NCBI RefSeq assembly: GCF_009193135.1
Contig: NZ_VUKC01000008.1
Coordinates: 62,001-126,000 of the forward strand
Direction of reading: 5' to 3'
DNA length: 64,000 nucleotides
Source: Georgenia satyanarayanai
Lineage (GTDB): Bacteria; Actinomycetota; Actinomycetes; Actinomycetales; Actinomycetaceae
In this document: in pieces, positions 46,398 through 55,577 of the stretch
Layout: each line of letters opens with the position of its first letter
Position numbering within the stretch: the stretch's first letter is position 1
Translations under genes and position numbers: made by a program
Notes under the pieces: generated by a model
The model's database searches: none
The model's input: only the letters and a program-made list of their open reading frames with translations
What the model was told of the DNA's origin: nothing

Positions 46398-48245
46398 CTA
46401 CACCGGCCGCGCCGTCGTCATCCCGTGGCCGAGCGGGACCGTGGACGCGGTGCCGAGGAGGAGCTCGAAGGTGCTCGGCACCGGGTAGTACCTCGCGAGG
46501 AAGTCGCCGAGGAGCCCACCGCTGCCCACCTCACCGACGGCGGGGGAGTCGTTGAGGCAGAAGACGTCGAACTCGCGGCGTCGCAGCAGCCGGCGCAGCC
46601 GGGCCGCGCCGCGCGGGTGCGCCAGGTCGAGGTAGAGGTAGGCGAGGCGTCCCGGCACCGCCCTGCCCAGGGCGTAGGCGTAGTAGTGGTGCAGCGCCGA
46701 GCTGATCGACAGGTCGTCCGGGTGGCGGAAGGTCGACGCGGCCACCTGGGCGAAGAGGTCGGGATGGTCGCTCTCCATCTGCTGGAGCACCGAGCGCAGC
46801 TGCGGGTGGGGGGTGTGCTGGAACAGGTGGGTCACCCGTCTGCCGAAGACGTCCCCGAGGAGGGCGCGGTTGTTCTTCGCCGCGCTCGTCACGGGGGCGT
46901 CGTGCGGCTGGTGGTCGCGGGTGTCCATGAGAGCGGAGGACGGGAAGAACTTCGCCAGCCCGTTGCCGTGGAAGAACAGGCCCGGGGCGACCGGCCGGCC
47001 GAAGAACACGTCGTCGTTGAGGTAGAGGTACTGCTCGGCCAGGCCGGGGACGTGGTGCAGCTGGGACTCGATGGCGTGGGAGTTGAACACCGGCAGCACG
47101 CCCGGGTCGGTGAAGATGTCGCGGTGGTCCACGATGCGCAGCCGCGGGTGGTCGGTGTCGAGCCAGTCCGGGACCTGCCCGGCGGTGACGAGGTGGACGC
47201 GGCGGACCCAGGGGGCGAACATCTCCAGCGAGCGCAGCGAGTAGCGCAGCTCGTCCTGGGAGCGGAACCGCGCCGCGTGCGTCGCCTCGGCCGTGCGGCG
47301 ATGGTCGGCGGGGACGCCCAGGGCGGCGAGACGCGCGGCGTTCCACGCGGGGTCCGTCCCGTCGACCCACGTGTAGACGACGTCGACAGGGCCGGTGGCG
47401 TCGAACAGGTGGGGCAGCGGGCCGACGTCGACCGACCCGCTCCCGGTCGCCTCCCCCCACTGCGACGCGGTCAGCTGCGTGGTCCAGGCCTGGCGGCGCG
47501 GCGCGACGAGGGTGCCCACCGTCTCCGAGGGGAGCTCGCCCGGACCGGTGGGCGCGGGCAGCACCTCCGGCCAGGCCTCGACGTCGACCCCGACCTCGGG
47601 AGCCAGCAGTCGACGGGTCCCGCCTGGTGCCTCACGGAGCACCCGGAACCCGTCCCGCGTGGTGACGGCCCGGGCGAGGCGCCGTGCCGTGAGACGGCGG
47701 GGACGCGCCGCGCGGGCGTCGAGCGGGACGACCCGCCAGGTCCGGTCCAGACCGTCCGCGAGGGCAGCCGCCGCGCGCTCCCGGTCGCCCCGGCGGACGA
47801 CGACGGCCGCCGGCTTCCCGGCACCCGCGGGCATGACGGTCGCGCGGACCCCGGCGTCGCGCAGGGCCGCGAGGACCTGCTCCCGGCGCCTGACCTCGGA
47901 GGCGGGGTCGTGGCGCGCGATGCCGCCCGGCTCGTCCGGGCACGCCCGCGCGTCCGCGCCGGGCCGGCGGCCGAGGGACTGCGACCCGGCGACCCGCCGC
48001 GCGAGCCCCGCACCGACGCGGCGCGGGAGGGTGGAGACCACGCGGCTGCCGAGCACCGCGGCCCCGTCACGGACCCGTGCGCGGCGCGAGACGGTGTCCC
48101 GGTAGAGGAGCATCTCGGTGCCCATGGCGTCCACGGTGCGCTTGAGCTCGTGGGCGTCGGGACGGCCGTGGTCCTCCACGACGACGGTCGGGTCGATACC
48201 GGCGAGCGCTCGGGTACGTCGGGGCACAGGAACCGCCTCTCTCAT
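46398..48245 (-). CDS. Stealth-family sugar-phosphate transferase
   Basis: 615 residues. Stealth conserved regions are clear: CR1 PVDVVYTWVDGTDPAW (residues 287-302), CR2 FRSQDELRYSLRSLEMFAPW followed by VTAGQVPDW, CR3 with NSHAIESQLHHVPGLAEQYL and YLNDDVFFG, and CR4. Stealth enzymes transfer hexose-1-phosphate to build phosphate-linked capsule or exopolysaccharide chains. The first 250 residues are Arg-rich and lack known domains. No other capsule gene is nearby. ATG 48245 chosen over a weak upstream TTG. Confidence 0.88.
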   Translation of the reverse strand: MREAVPVPRRTRALAGIDPTVVVEDHGRPDAHELKRTVDAMGTEMLLYRDTVSRRARVRDGAAVLGSRVVSTLPRRVGAGLARRVAGSQSLGRRPGADARACPDEPGGIARHDPASEVRRREQVLAALRDAGVRATVMPAGAGKPAAVVVRRGDRERAAAALADGLDRTWRVVPLDARAARPRRLTARRLARAVTTRDGFRVLREAPGGTRRLLAPEVGVDVEAWPEVLPAPTGPGELPSETVGTLVAPRRQAWTTQLTASQWGEATGSGSVDVGPLPHLFDATGPVDVVYTWVDGTDPAWNAARLAALGVPADHRRTAEATHAARFRSQDELRYSLRSLEMFAPWVRRVHLVTAGQVPDWLDTDHPRLRIVDHRDIFTDPGVLPVFNSHAIESQLHHVPGLAEQYLYLNDDVFFGRPVAPGLFFHGNGLAKFFPSSALMDTRDHQPHDAPVTSAAKNNRALLGDVFGRRVTHLFQHTPHPQLRSVLQQMESDHPDLFAQVAASTFRHPDDLSISSALHHYYAYALGRAVPGRLAYLYLDLAHPRGAARLRRLLRRREFDVFCLNDSPAVGEVGSGGLLGDFLARYYPVPSTFELLLGTASTVPLGHGMTTARPV

Positions 48246-48539
48246 TGTCGGTGCGCGCGGTGAGCTGCGCCGTCTCGGCGCGAGCTCCAACCGCGGCGCG
48301 GTGGGCGGTAGTTCGTGAGCAGTGCAGCAGGTCCGCGCGCCGGGTCGCGCAGCGGGTCGGCACCGTGCCGGCCGTCACCGGCGGCGGCCGGCAGCGGAAG
48401 GGCCCTCAGTGTAGGCCCAAGGACTGGTCAACCGCCGGTCGGAGCGACCTCGGCCACGTGGCATCGACGTCGCGGGCTGGCCGTAGGCTGTGGGGCGGGC
48501 CCGGGAGCCCTGGCCGGTCAGTCGTGGAATGGGTGAGGC

Positions 48540-49439
48540 ATGTCGTCGAAGGGTGCTGCGCGCAGCCGGGGTCAGCAGCTGGCGTGGAAGGTGCCGGTGG
48601 CGCTGGTGGCGCTCGTCGTCGTCGTGCTCGCCGCGCGGTGGCTGCGTGAGGTCCCGGCCGTGGCCGGGTTCGTCACCGACTACCCGGGCACCACCGAGCT
48701 GCCGGAGACGGCGCCGGTCGGACTGCCCGCATGGGTCGGCTGGCAGCACTTCCTCAACGCCTTCCTCCTCGTCTTCATCGTGCGCAGCGGATGGCTCATC
48801 CGCACCACCCAGCGTCCCAAGGGCCACTGGCAGCCGCGGAAGCCGGCCCGCGGGAAGAAGCCGGTGCGCATCAGCCTCAACCTGTGGCTGCACCTCGCCG
48901 CGGACGCGCTGTGGGTGCTCAACGGCCTGGTCTTCGCCGTCCTCATCGTCGTCACCGGCCACTGGGTACGGCTCGTCCCGACGAGCTGGGACGTCTTCCC
49001 GCACGCCCTGTCGGTCGGGATCCAGTACCTGTCCCTCGACTGGCCGGCGCACGGCAGCTGGGTCAACTACAACGCCCTGCAGGTGCTGTCCTACTTCCTC
49101 ACCGTGTTCGTCGCGGCGCCGCTGGCCCTCGTCACGGGTCTGCGGATGTCCCCGGTGTGGCCGGCGGGCTGGCGCTTCGTGCCGATGAGCCTCGCCCGCG
49201 CGCTGCACTTCCCGCTCATGGTCTACTTCGTCGCCTTCACCGTCGTCCACGTCGCCCTCGTGCTGGCCACCGACGCGCAGGGCAACCTCAACCACATGTT
49301 CGCCGCGCGCAACGACGGCAGCTGGCTCGGCCTCGTCTACTTCGCCGTCGCGCTCGCGCTCATGGTCGCGGCCTGGGTGGTCGCCAAGCCCGTCTTCACC
49401 CAGCCGGTGGCCGCGCTCACCGGCAAGGTCACGCGGTAG
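48540..49439 (+). CDS. Cytochrome b/b6-type membrane protein, orphan
   Basis: 299 residues with five to six membrane helices. Histidines placed for heme b appear in WVGWQHFLNAFLL, NLWLHLAADALW, RALHFPLMVYF and FTVVHVALVL. It resembles cytochrome b subunits of molybdopterin oxidoreductases. The usual catalytic partner gene is absent; the next gene converges and overlaps by 11 bases. TAGGCT at 48484 could be the -10, giving a leader of about 45 bases. Confidence 0.82.
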   Translation: MSSKGAARSRGQQLAWKVPVALVALVVVVLAARWLREVPAVAGFVTDYPGTTELPETAPVGLPAWVGWQHFLNAFLLVFIVRSGWLIRTTQRPKGHWQPRKPARGKKPVRISLNLWLHLAADALWVLNGLVFAVLIVVTGHWVRLVPTSWDVFPHALSVGIQYLSLDWPAHGSWVNYNALQVLSYFLTVFVAAPLALVTGLRMSPVWPAGWRFVPMSLARALHFPLMVYFVAFTVVHVALVLATDAQGNLNHMFAARNDGSWLGLVYFAVALALMVAAWVVAKPVFTQPVAALTGKVTR

Positions 49440-50076
49440 CGAGGACCACCCGGCCGCGCGGGGTGTCGAGGACCGCGCGCAGCAGGGCCCGCGGCCCGGC
49501 GGTCACCGTCAGCGGCGCGCCGAGTGCCGCGAGCATGCGCGTCGCCGCGGGGGCGTCGGGGGCCTCGGCGGAGAGCTCGAGCAGGGTGAGCGCCGGCAGC
49601 TCGCCCTGGGCGGGGTGCGGTGTGTCGCGCCAGTCGATGAGGAAGGGGCGGATGCCGGCGGAGCCGGGCGTCATCCGCCAGCGCAGCAGCCGTCCGTCCG
49701 GGGTCGTGCGCTCGGTGGCCCGCACCTCGCCGACATCGATCCCGGCGGCCGCGGCGTCGCGGACCGTCTCGTCGAGGTCCGCGGGGCGCACGGCCCACGT
49801 GTGGAGCGAGGGCTCACGCACGTGCCCGACGCCGAGACCCACACGGTCCGCGGGCAGGCCCTGCTCGGGGTCGGGCCCGATGACCTCGAGGTAGGTCCGC
49901 CGTGGCCCGGTGGTGCCCGGCAGGTCCAGGGCGAGGAGGTGGTTGGCGGTGCCCAGCCCCGGGTGGGAACCGCCGCGCACGGCCTCCACGCCGGTGAGCC
50001 CGGCGAGGTGGGCGACCCCGTCGGCGAGGTCCGGGACGGCCCACAGGAGGTGGTCGAGGGTGGCGGGGACGGTCAT
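49429..50076 (-). CDS. VOC protein (Glyoxalase_3-like, larger form)
   Basis: 215 residues. LDHLLWAVPDLADGVAHLAGLTG and GTANHLLALDLPG then RTYLEVIGPDPEQ mark the Glyoxalase_3 (DUF6868-like) form of VOC proteins. GAAGGAGAACC precedes ATG 50076. Divergent from the SDR gene and overlapping the cytochrome gene 3' end. Confidence 0.86.
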   Translation of the reverse strand: MTVPATLDHLLWAVPDLADGVAHLAGLTGVEAVRGGSHPGLGTANHLLALDLPGTTGPRRTYLEVIGPDPEQGLPADRVGLGVGHVREPSLHTWAVRPADLDETVRDAAAAGIDVGEVRATERTTPDGRLLRWRMTPGSAGIRPFLIDWRDTPHPAQGELPALTLLELSAEAPDAPAATRMLAALGAPLTVTAGPRALLRAVLDTPRGRVVLATA

Positions 50077-50096
50077 GGTTCTCCTTCGGTCGTGCG

Positions 50097-50102
50097 TAGG
50101 CT
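50097..50102 (+). promoter_or_regulatory. -10 hexamer TAGGCT, near-leaderless SDR gene
   Basis: TAGGCT ends eight bases before ATG 50111. Confidence 0.45.
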
Positions 50103-50110
50103 GCTCATCG

Positions 50111-50803
50111 ATGACTCCTGATCCTGCCCGTCGTGTCCTGGTCACCGGCGCCGCCCGCGGCATCGGCCGCGCCGTCGCCGACGCCCTCACCGACCACGAG
50201 CTCGTGCTGACCGTACGCCGCCGCGAGGACGTCGCGCGGCTCGGGACCGAGCTGCCGGGCGCGCGCGTCCTGCTCCTCGACCTCGCCGACGCGCCGGCGA
50301 TCGCCGAGCGGGTCGCCGGCATCGAGGTGGACGCCGTCGTGCACTGCGCGGGCGTCGAGGGCGTGGCCCCGGCCGCCGAGCTCGACCCGGCCCGGCTGGC
50401 GACGGTCATGGCCGCGAACCTCGCGGGCCCGGTCGAGCTCACGCGGATCCTCCTGCCGGGGCTGCGTCGCCGCGGTGGGCACGTCGTGTTCGTCAGCTCC
50501 ACGGCCGTGCTCGGCGCCTTCCCGGGCTGGGCCGCCTACGCCGCCTCGAAGGCGGCGCTGCGCGCGTACGCGGACACGCTGCGGGTGGAGGAGCCGGGCG
50601 TCCGGGTCACCAGTGTCCTGCCCGGCCGGACCGACACGGGGATGCAGCGGCGCATCCACGAGCAGGCCGGCCGGGACTTCGACCCGGCGACGGCGATGGC
50701 GGCGGCCAGTGTGGCCGCCGCCATCCGGTCGGTGCTGACGGCGCCCGGGGACGTCGAGATCCCCGAGCTCGTCCTCACCCCGTTCACTCACCCGGGCGGA
50801 TGA
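50111..50803 (+). CDS. Short-chain dehydrogenase/reductase
   Basis: 230 residues. Cofactor motif VTGAARGIGRAV, then VHCAGVEG, catalytic Ser in VSSTAVLG and the pair YAASK. Arg residues after the first strand (TVRRREDVARL) suggest NADP(H). Its 3' end overlaps the convergent binding-protein gene by 20 bases. Substrate unknown. Confidence 0.9.
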   Translation: MTPDPARRVLVTGAARGIGRAVADALTDHELVLTVRRREDVARLGTELPGARVLLLDLADAPAIAERVAGIEVDAVVHCAGVEGVAPAAELDPARLATVMAANLAGPVELTRILLPGLRRRGGHVVFVSSTAVLGAFPGWAAYAASKAALRAYADTLRVEEPGVRVTSVLPGRTDTGMQRRIHEQAGRDFDPATAMAAASVAAAIRSVLTAPGDVEIPELVLTPFTHPGG

Positions 50804-51755
50804 AGATCTCCTCGTAGTTCGGCTCCTCGCTGATCATCCCGTGCTCGACGGCGGCCGCGGCGATGACCCTGACGCTCTCCTCGTCGAGCCCGGGGGCGAA
50901 GACGTGGAGGTTGGTCTCGTCGACGAGCTCGACGTCGATCTGGAGGTTCTCGACGATCGTCTCGCGCACCCGGTCGGGGTTCTCCGTGGCGAACTCGTTC
51001 GCCCGGTCCATCGCGCGCTGGAACGCCGCGACGATCTCCGGGTTCTCCTCCGCGAAAGCTCCGCTCGTGATGTAGTAGCCGATCGTCGTGTCCGGGAAGG
51101 ACTCGACGAAGTTCGAGATGATCGGGGTGAACCCGCGGCTCTCCGAGATCGCCCGGTGCGGCTCGACGGACCAGATCGCGTCGACGTCCCCGCGCTCGAG
51201 CGCGGCCGGCATGTCGGAGTAGTTCATCGGGGTGAACTCGATGGCCGAGGTGTCGACGCCGTTGTTCTCCAGGGCCACCTTGATCGTGAGGTCGCCGAGG
51301 TTGTTCACGGAGTTCACCGCGATGTTCGCGCCCGCGAGGCCCGCGGCGTCCGTGATCGGGCTGTCGGGCAGGACGAAGATGCGGGAGGTGTCCCCCTCCG
51401 GGTCCGCTGCTACGGCGCAGCAGTTGGCGACGAACTTGACGTCGAGCCCCTGGTCGATCGCCTGCAGGTCGCTCACCGCGTTCGCGTAGCCGATGGGGCT
51501 CTCCTGGTTGACGACCGAGGGGACGATGGCCGAGCCCGCCTCGGCGATGCGGACCTCGACGTCCAGGCCCTCCTCCTCGAAGAAGCCCTCCTGGACGCCG
51601 AGGTGCAGCGGCCCGGCGTCCATCGTCGGGATCTGCATGACGGTGAGCGGGGTGAGGCCGTCCTCGCCGGCCTCGAGTCCGTCCCCGCCGCCGCACGCGG
51701 CGAGGAGCAGGGCGGTCGTCGCCGCCAGGGCGAGGGTGGTGTGGCGTGCTCTCAT
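50784..51755 (-). CDS. ABC importer substrate-binding lipoprotein (SsuA/NMT1 type)
   Basis: 323 residues. The signal peptide ends in the lipobox LLLAACGGG. The mature protein follows the periplasmic-binding fold II of the sulfonate/nitrate/taurine/thiamin-precursor group (TVMQIPTMDAGPLHLGVQEG, FFEEEGLDVEVRI, ALERGDVDAIWSVEP). GGAGGAACC precedes the ATG. Last gene of the seven-gene minus-strand operon. The ligand is not known; several paths (sulfonate, aromatic sulfonate or carboxylate, pyrimidine) remain open. Confidence 0.9.
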   Translation of the reverse strand: MRARHTTLALAATTALLLAACGGGDGLEAGEDGLTPLTVMQIPTMDAGPLHLGVQEGFFEEEGLDVEVRIAEAGSAIVPSVVNQESPIGYANAVSDLQAIDQGLDVKFVANCCAVAADPEGDTSRIFVLPDSPITDAAGLAGANIAVNSVNNLGDLTIKVALENNGVDTSAIEFTPMNYSDMPAALERGDVDAIWSVEPHRAISESRGFTPIISNFVESFPDTTIGYYITSGAFAEENPEIVAAFQRAMDRANEFATENPDRVRETIVENLQIDVELVDETNLHVFAPGLDEESVRVIAAAAVEHGMISEEPNYEEIFIRPGE

Positions 51756-51765
51756 GGTTCCTCCG

Positions 51766-52572
51766 TCAGATGACGTATTCGGGGCTGGTGGGTCCGTCCA
51801 CGTCACGTACGCGGTTGCGGATCTCGGCGAACACCTCGGAGCGCAGCTGGCTGAAGCGCGGCAGCTCCTTGGTGGCGATCTGGTCCCGGTCCCGCGGCAG
51901 GTCGATGTCGACGACCGTGGTGATGCGGCTCGGGGACTTGGACACGACGGCGACGCGGTCGCTGAGGTAGACGGACTCGTCGACGTCGTGGGTGACGAAG
52001 ACGACCGTCATCGCCGACTCCTCGCGCAGCCGGAGGACGAGGTCCTCGAGGTCGGCGCGGGTCTGGGCGTCGACCGACGCGAACGGCTCGTCCATGACGA
52101 GCACCTCGGGCCGGTAGGCGATGGCGCGGGCGATCGCCGCGCGCTGCTGCATGCCGCCGGAGAGCTCCCCGGGGTGCTTGCGTGCGGCGTCCCCGAGCCC
52201 GACGTCGGCGAGCGCCCGCGCCGTGCGCTCGGCGATCTCGGCCTTGGCGAGGCCCTGGGCCCGCAGCGGGAGGGCGACGTTCCTCTCCACGGAGAACCAC
52301 GGCAGCAGCGAGCGCGAGTAGTCCTGGAGGACGACGGCGAACTCGCGCGGCACGCCGCGCACCGCCCGCCCCTGGTACTCGACCGTCCCGGACGTGGGCT
52401 CGAGCAGGCCGGTGAGGCAGCGCAGGAGCGTCGTCTTGCCCGCTCCCGAGGGGCCGACGATCGTGAAGAACTCGCCTGCGGCGACGTCGAAGGTGATGTC
52501 GTCCAGGGCCCGGAAGGAGCCGTAGTCCTTGGCGAGCCGGTCGACGTGGAGGATCGGTGGTGTCTGTGTCAT
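51766..52572 (-). CDS. ABC importer ATP-binding protein (SsuB/TauB type)
   Basis: 268 residues with Walker A VGPSGAGKTTLL, Q-loop VLQDYSRSLLPW, signature LSGGMQQR, Walker B VLVMDEPFASVD and H-loop VTHDVDE. The order and the PFASVDAQTR segment are those of the nitrate/sulfonate/bicarbonate subfamily. Ten bases upstream of the binding-protein gene. Confidence 0.93.
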   Translation of the reverse strand: MTQTPPILHVDRLAKDYGSFRALDDITFDVAAGEFFTIVGPSGAGKTTLLRCLTGLLEPTSGTVEYQGRAVRGVPREFAVVLQDYSRSLLPWFSVERNVALPLRAQGLAKAEIAERTARALADVGLGDAARKHPGELSGGMQQRAAIARAIAYRPEVLVMDEPFASVDAQTRADLEDLVLRLREESAMTVVFVTHDVDESVYLSDRVAVVSKSPSRITTVVDIDLPRDRDQIATKELPRFSQLRSEVFAEIRNRVRDVDGPTSPEYVI

Positions 52573-52573
52573 G

Positions 52574-53320
52574 TCAGGCCCGGTGGTAGCGACGGTCGGT
52601 GAGGCGCTCGACGGCGCCGAAGAGCAGGTTGAGCACGAGACCGAGGATCCCCAGGAGGAGGATCGCCCCCCACACGGCCACGATGTTGAAGCTGGTCTGC
52701 GCGGTCCACAGGACGAACCCGATGCCGATGCGGCTGCCGGTCATCTCGCTGGTGACGACGAGGATGAGCGCGAGCGGGATCGCGATGCGGATGCCCGCGG
52801 CCGCGCGCGGGTAGATCGCCGGGCCGACGACGTGGAGCTGGCGGAACCAGCCGGTGATCCCGAAGCTGCGGGTGGTGTCGAGCAGCGTGGCGGGCAGCTG
52901 GCGGCAGCCGTCGATGACGTTGAGCAGGATGGGGAAGAAGCAGCCGAGGGCGATGATGAAGATCTTCATCGACGTCCCCAGCCCGAAGAGGACCATCGCG
53001 AAGGGGATGAGCGCGGTGGCGGGGATCGCGCGGACGAACTCGAAGGTCGGGGCGACCGCCCGGTCCAGCCACCGCACCTGGCCGATGAGCATGCCGAGCC
53101 CGATCCCGAGGACGACGGCGAGGGAGAGCCCGACGGCGAGGTTGCGGACGCTGTCGACGAGGTGCTCGGTGCCGGCCCCACCGAGCCAGTACTCGAGGAG
53201 GTTGTCCAGCACCCGGGGCAGCGGCGGGTAGTAGGGGTTGGTCGAGGCGGCCGACGTCGCCCACCACGCGGCGAGGGCGAGGACCGCGCCGAGCAGTCCG
53301 AGCAGGGTGCGGCGGTTCAT
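52574..53320 (-). CDS. ABC importer permease (SsuC/TauC type), second
   Basis: 248 residues, about six membrane helices, with the EAA-type loop near GITGWFRQLHVVGPAIYPRA. It starts in a four-base overlap with the preceding permease gene and ends one base before the ATPase gene. Two different permease genes imply a heterodimeric channel. Confidence 0.92.
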   Translation of the reverse strand: MNRRTLLGLLGAVLALAAWWATSAASTNPYYPPLPRVLDNLLEYWLGGAGTEHLVDSVRNLAVGLSLAVVLGIGLGMLIGQVRWLDRAVAPTFEFVRAIPATALIPFAMVLFGLGTSMKIFIIALGCFFPILLNVIDGCRQLPATLLDTTRSFGITGWFRQLHVVGPAIYPRAAAGIRIAIPLALILVVTSEMTGSRIGIGFVLWTAQTSFNIVAVWGAILLLGILGLVLNLLFGAVERLTDRRYHRA

Positions 53321-54108
53321 CGGCGCGCCCCCTGCCAGCCGACGACGCGTCGGGCGAGCACGGTGAGGACCGTGTTGATCGCCAGGCCGACGATCCCGAT
53401 GACGACGACGTAGGCGTACATCCGGGTGAGGTCACCGGCGCTGCGGGCGAGGTTGAGCCCCTGGCCCAAGCCCGGCACGCCGCCGAGGAGGATCTCGCTC
53501 GTCACCGTGATGATGAGCGCGGTCGCCGAGGCGATCCGCACGCCGGTCACCAGCCCGGGCACCATCGCGGGCAGCGTGAGCCAGCGGACCGTCTGGACCC
53601 GGGAGAGGTTGTAGGCGCGAGCGGTGTCGCGGGCCACCGGGTCGACGGCGCCGGTGGCGTAGATCGCGGCGACGAGCATCTGCCACACGGCGGCGTAGGC
53701 GGCGAGGAAGACTGCTCCGTCGCGTGCGCCGCCGATGGTGAGGACGACGAGCGGGATGAGCGCGATCGAAGGGATGGGGCGGAGGAACTCGACGACGGGC
53801 GTGAGGAGCCACTGGACCCAGCGCACGCTGCCGAGCAGCATGCCGACGACCGTCCCGAGCACGACCGCGATCCCCAGCGAGACGCCCCACCCGACGAGCG
53901 TGCTGCCGATGTCGGTCCACAGCGCCGGACCGGCCAGGAGCCGGCCGAGGGCGGCGAGCACCTCGGTGGGCGGCGGGGCGTAGCTGCGCGGCAGGACGTC
54001 GGTGACGGAGAGCAGCTGGAGGAGGGCGAGCAGGCCGACGACGACCGCCGCCGGGAGGGCCACGGTCCCCAGCCGCGACTCGCGTCGCGCCGTCGTCACG
54101 GCCGTCAC
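53317..54108 (-). CDS. ABC importer permease (SsuC/TauC type), first
   Basis: 263 residues, six membrane helices, cytoplasmic EAA-like loop ARAYNLSRVQTVRWLTLPAM. GTG 54108 overlaps the ligase stop in a GTGA. Together with its neighbour it forms the membrane part of the importer. Confidence 0.92.
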   Translation of the reverse strand: MTAVTTARRESRLGTVALPAAVVVGLLALLQLLSVTDVLPRSYAPPPTEVLAALGRLLAGPALWTDIGSTLVGWGVSLGIAVVLGTVVGMLLGSVRWVQWLLTPVVEFLRPIPSIALIPLVVLTIGGARDGAVFLAAYAAVWQMLVAAIYATGAVDPVARDTARAYNLSRVQTVRWLTLPAMVPGLVTGVRIASATALIITVTSEILLGGVPGLGQGLNLARSAGDLTRMYAYVVVIGIVGLAINTVLTVLARRVVGWQGARR

Positions 54109-55577
54109 GGGGCCTCCAGGAGCCGGGCGGCACGGGCGGCGAGGCCGTCGCGGTCGGCCTTGTTCGTGCTCGACAGCGGGATGTCCTCCAGCACCCAGAC
54201 CCGGCGCGGGTGGGCGAAGGGCTCGAGGTGCTCCAGGACGTGCGCCCTGAGCTCCTGCTCGCTCGCCTCCGCCCCGGGCCGGAGGGTGACGAACGCGACG
54301 GGCTTGGCGCCCTTGACGTCGTCGGGGACCGGCACGACGACGGCCTGGTCGACGGCGGGGTGGGCCTCGAGGACCTGCTCGACCGAGCGCGGGAAGACGT
54401 TCTCGCCGCCGGAGGTGAACATGTCGTCCTCGCGGCCGGCGAAGAAGTAGAAGCCGTTCTCGTCGACGCGGAAGACGTCGCGGGTGTGGTGGAAGCCGTC
54501 GGCGGTGACGGGGACGGCGACGTCGGGCCGGTTGTGGTAGCCGGTGAGCAGCGCCGGGTTGCGGATCTCCAGCACGCCGCGGCCCTCGACGGGCCGTCCG
54601 GCGCCGTCGACGAGGCGCAGCTCGACGGCGGGGTTCGCGACGCCCACCGAGCCGTCCGGCGTGGGCAGGCCGCCCGGGTGCGGGGAGAAGACGACGGGAC
54701 CGGACTCCGTCGTGCCGTAGCCGAAGGCGATCTCGGCGTTGGGGAAGGTCGCGCGGAGCTGGTCGAAGAGCGCCGGGGCCGCGGGCGCGGAGCCCATGTA
54801 GATGGCGCGCACGGAGGAGAGGTCGCGGCCCTCGAGCAGCTCGGGACGCTGGAGGAGCATGGCGAACATCGGCGGCACGCCGCTGAGCTCGGTGACGTCG
54901 TGCGAGGTGAGCGCGTCGACGAACAGGGCGGGCTGGAACCCCGGCAGGAGGACGATCGTCGCCCCGGAGGCGAGCGAGCGCTGGGAGTTCGTCAGCGCGT
55001 TCATGTGGTACAGCGGGGCGGAGATGAGCACGCGCGTGCTGCCCGGCTCCACCGTCCGCGCCGTCTGGTCGATGACCCACAGGTGGCTCTCCTGGGACAG
55101 CAGGACGCCCTTGGGGCGGCCGGTCGAGCCGGAGGTGTAGAGGATCATCGCCGTGTCACCCGGGTCGGGGACCACGCTGGTGAAGGACGACGGCGGGGCG
55201 GGGGTCCCGAGGTCGAGGAGGGGGACGTCGGTGGTGACGAGGCCGCGCGTGCGGTCGTCGACGAGGAGCAGCGTGACCGCGGCGTCCTGGAGGACGTAGC
55301 CGAGGGTCTCCGCCGGCATCTTGTGGCTGACCGGGACCGGGACGCCGCCGGCACGCTGGATCGCGTAGAAGGCGACGAGCCACTCGGGGGAGTTGTGGGC
55401 GAGGATCCCGACGGTCTGCCCGGGACGGACGAGGGCGTGCAGCTGCGCGGCCCGGGACTGGACCGCGGCCTCGAGCTCGCCGTAGGTGAGGGTCGTGCTG
55501 CCGTCCTCGGTGACCCCGATGACCGCCGGGGTGTCGGGGCGGTCGCCGATGATCCGGTCACCCTGGTTGCGGCTCAT
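54105..55577 (-). CDS. AMP-forming acyl-CoA ligase
   Basis: 490 residues. ATP motif LYTSGSTGRPKG, YGTTESG, hinge region near FHHTRDVFRVDENG and catalytic Lys in LSSTNKADR are intact. It activates a carboxylic acid to its CoA thioester; the substrate class (aliphatic or aromatic) is not decidable by eye. The start overlaps the thioesterase stop (ATGA), its stop overlaps the permease start, so it is firmly inside the transporter operon and probably acts on the imported compound. Confidence 0.9.
   Translation of the reverse strand: MSRNQGDRIIGDRPDTPAVIGVTEDGSTTLTYGELEAAVQSRAAQLHALVRPGQTVGILAHNSPEWLVAFYAIQRAGGVPVPVSHKMPAETLGYVLQDAAVTLLLVDDRTRGLVTTDVPLLDLGTPAPPSSFTSVVPDPGDTAMILYTSGSTGRPKGVLLSQESHLWVIDQTARTVEPGSTRVLISAPLYHMNALTNSQRSLASGATIVLLPGFQPALFVDALTSHDVTELSGVPPMFAMLLQRPELLEGRDLSSVRAIYMGSAPAAPALFDQLRATFPNAEIAFGYGTTESGPVVFSPHPGGLPTPDGSVGVANPAVELRLVDGAGRPVEGRGVLEIRNPALLTGYHNRPDVAVPVTADGFHHTRDVFRVDENGFYFFAGREDDMFTSGGENVFPRSVEQVLEAHPAVDQAVVVPVPDDVKGAKPVAFVTLRPGAEASEQELRAHVLEHLEPFAHPRRVWVLEDIPLSSTNKADRDGLAARAARLLEAP

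Noticed and set aside
48245-48290. Upstream TTG start for the Stealth gene
   Set aside because: Adds 15 residues without ribosome site or family support; ATG 48245 is simpler.
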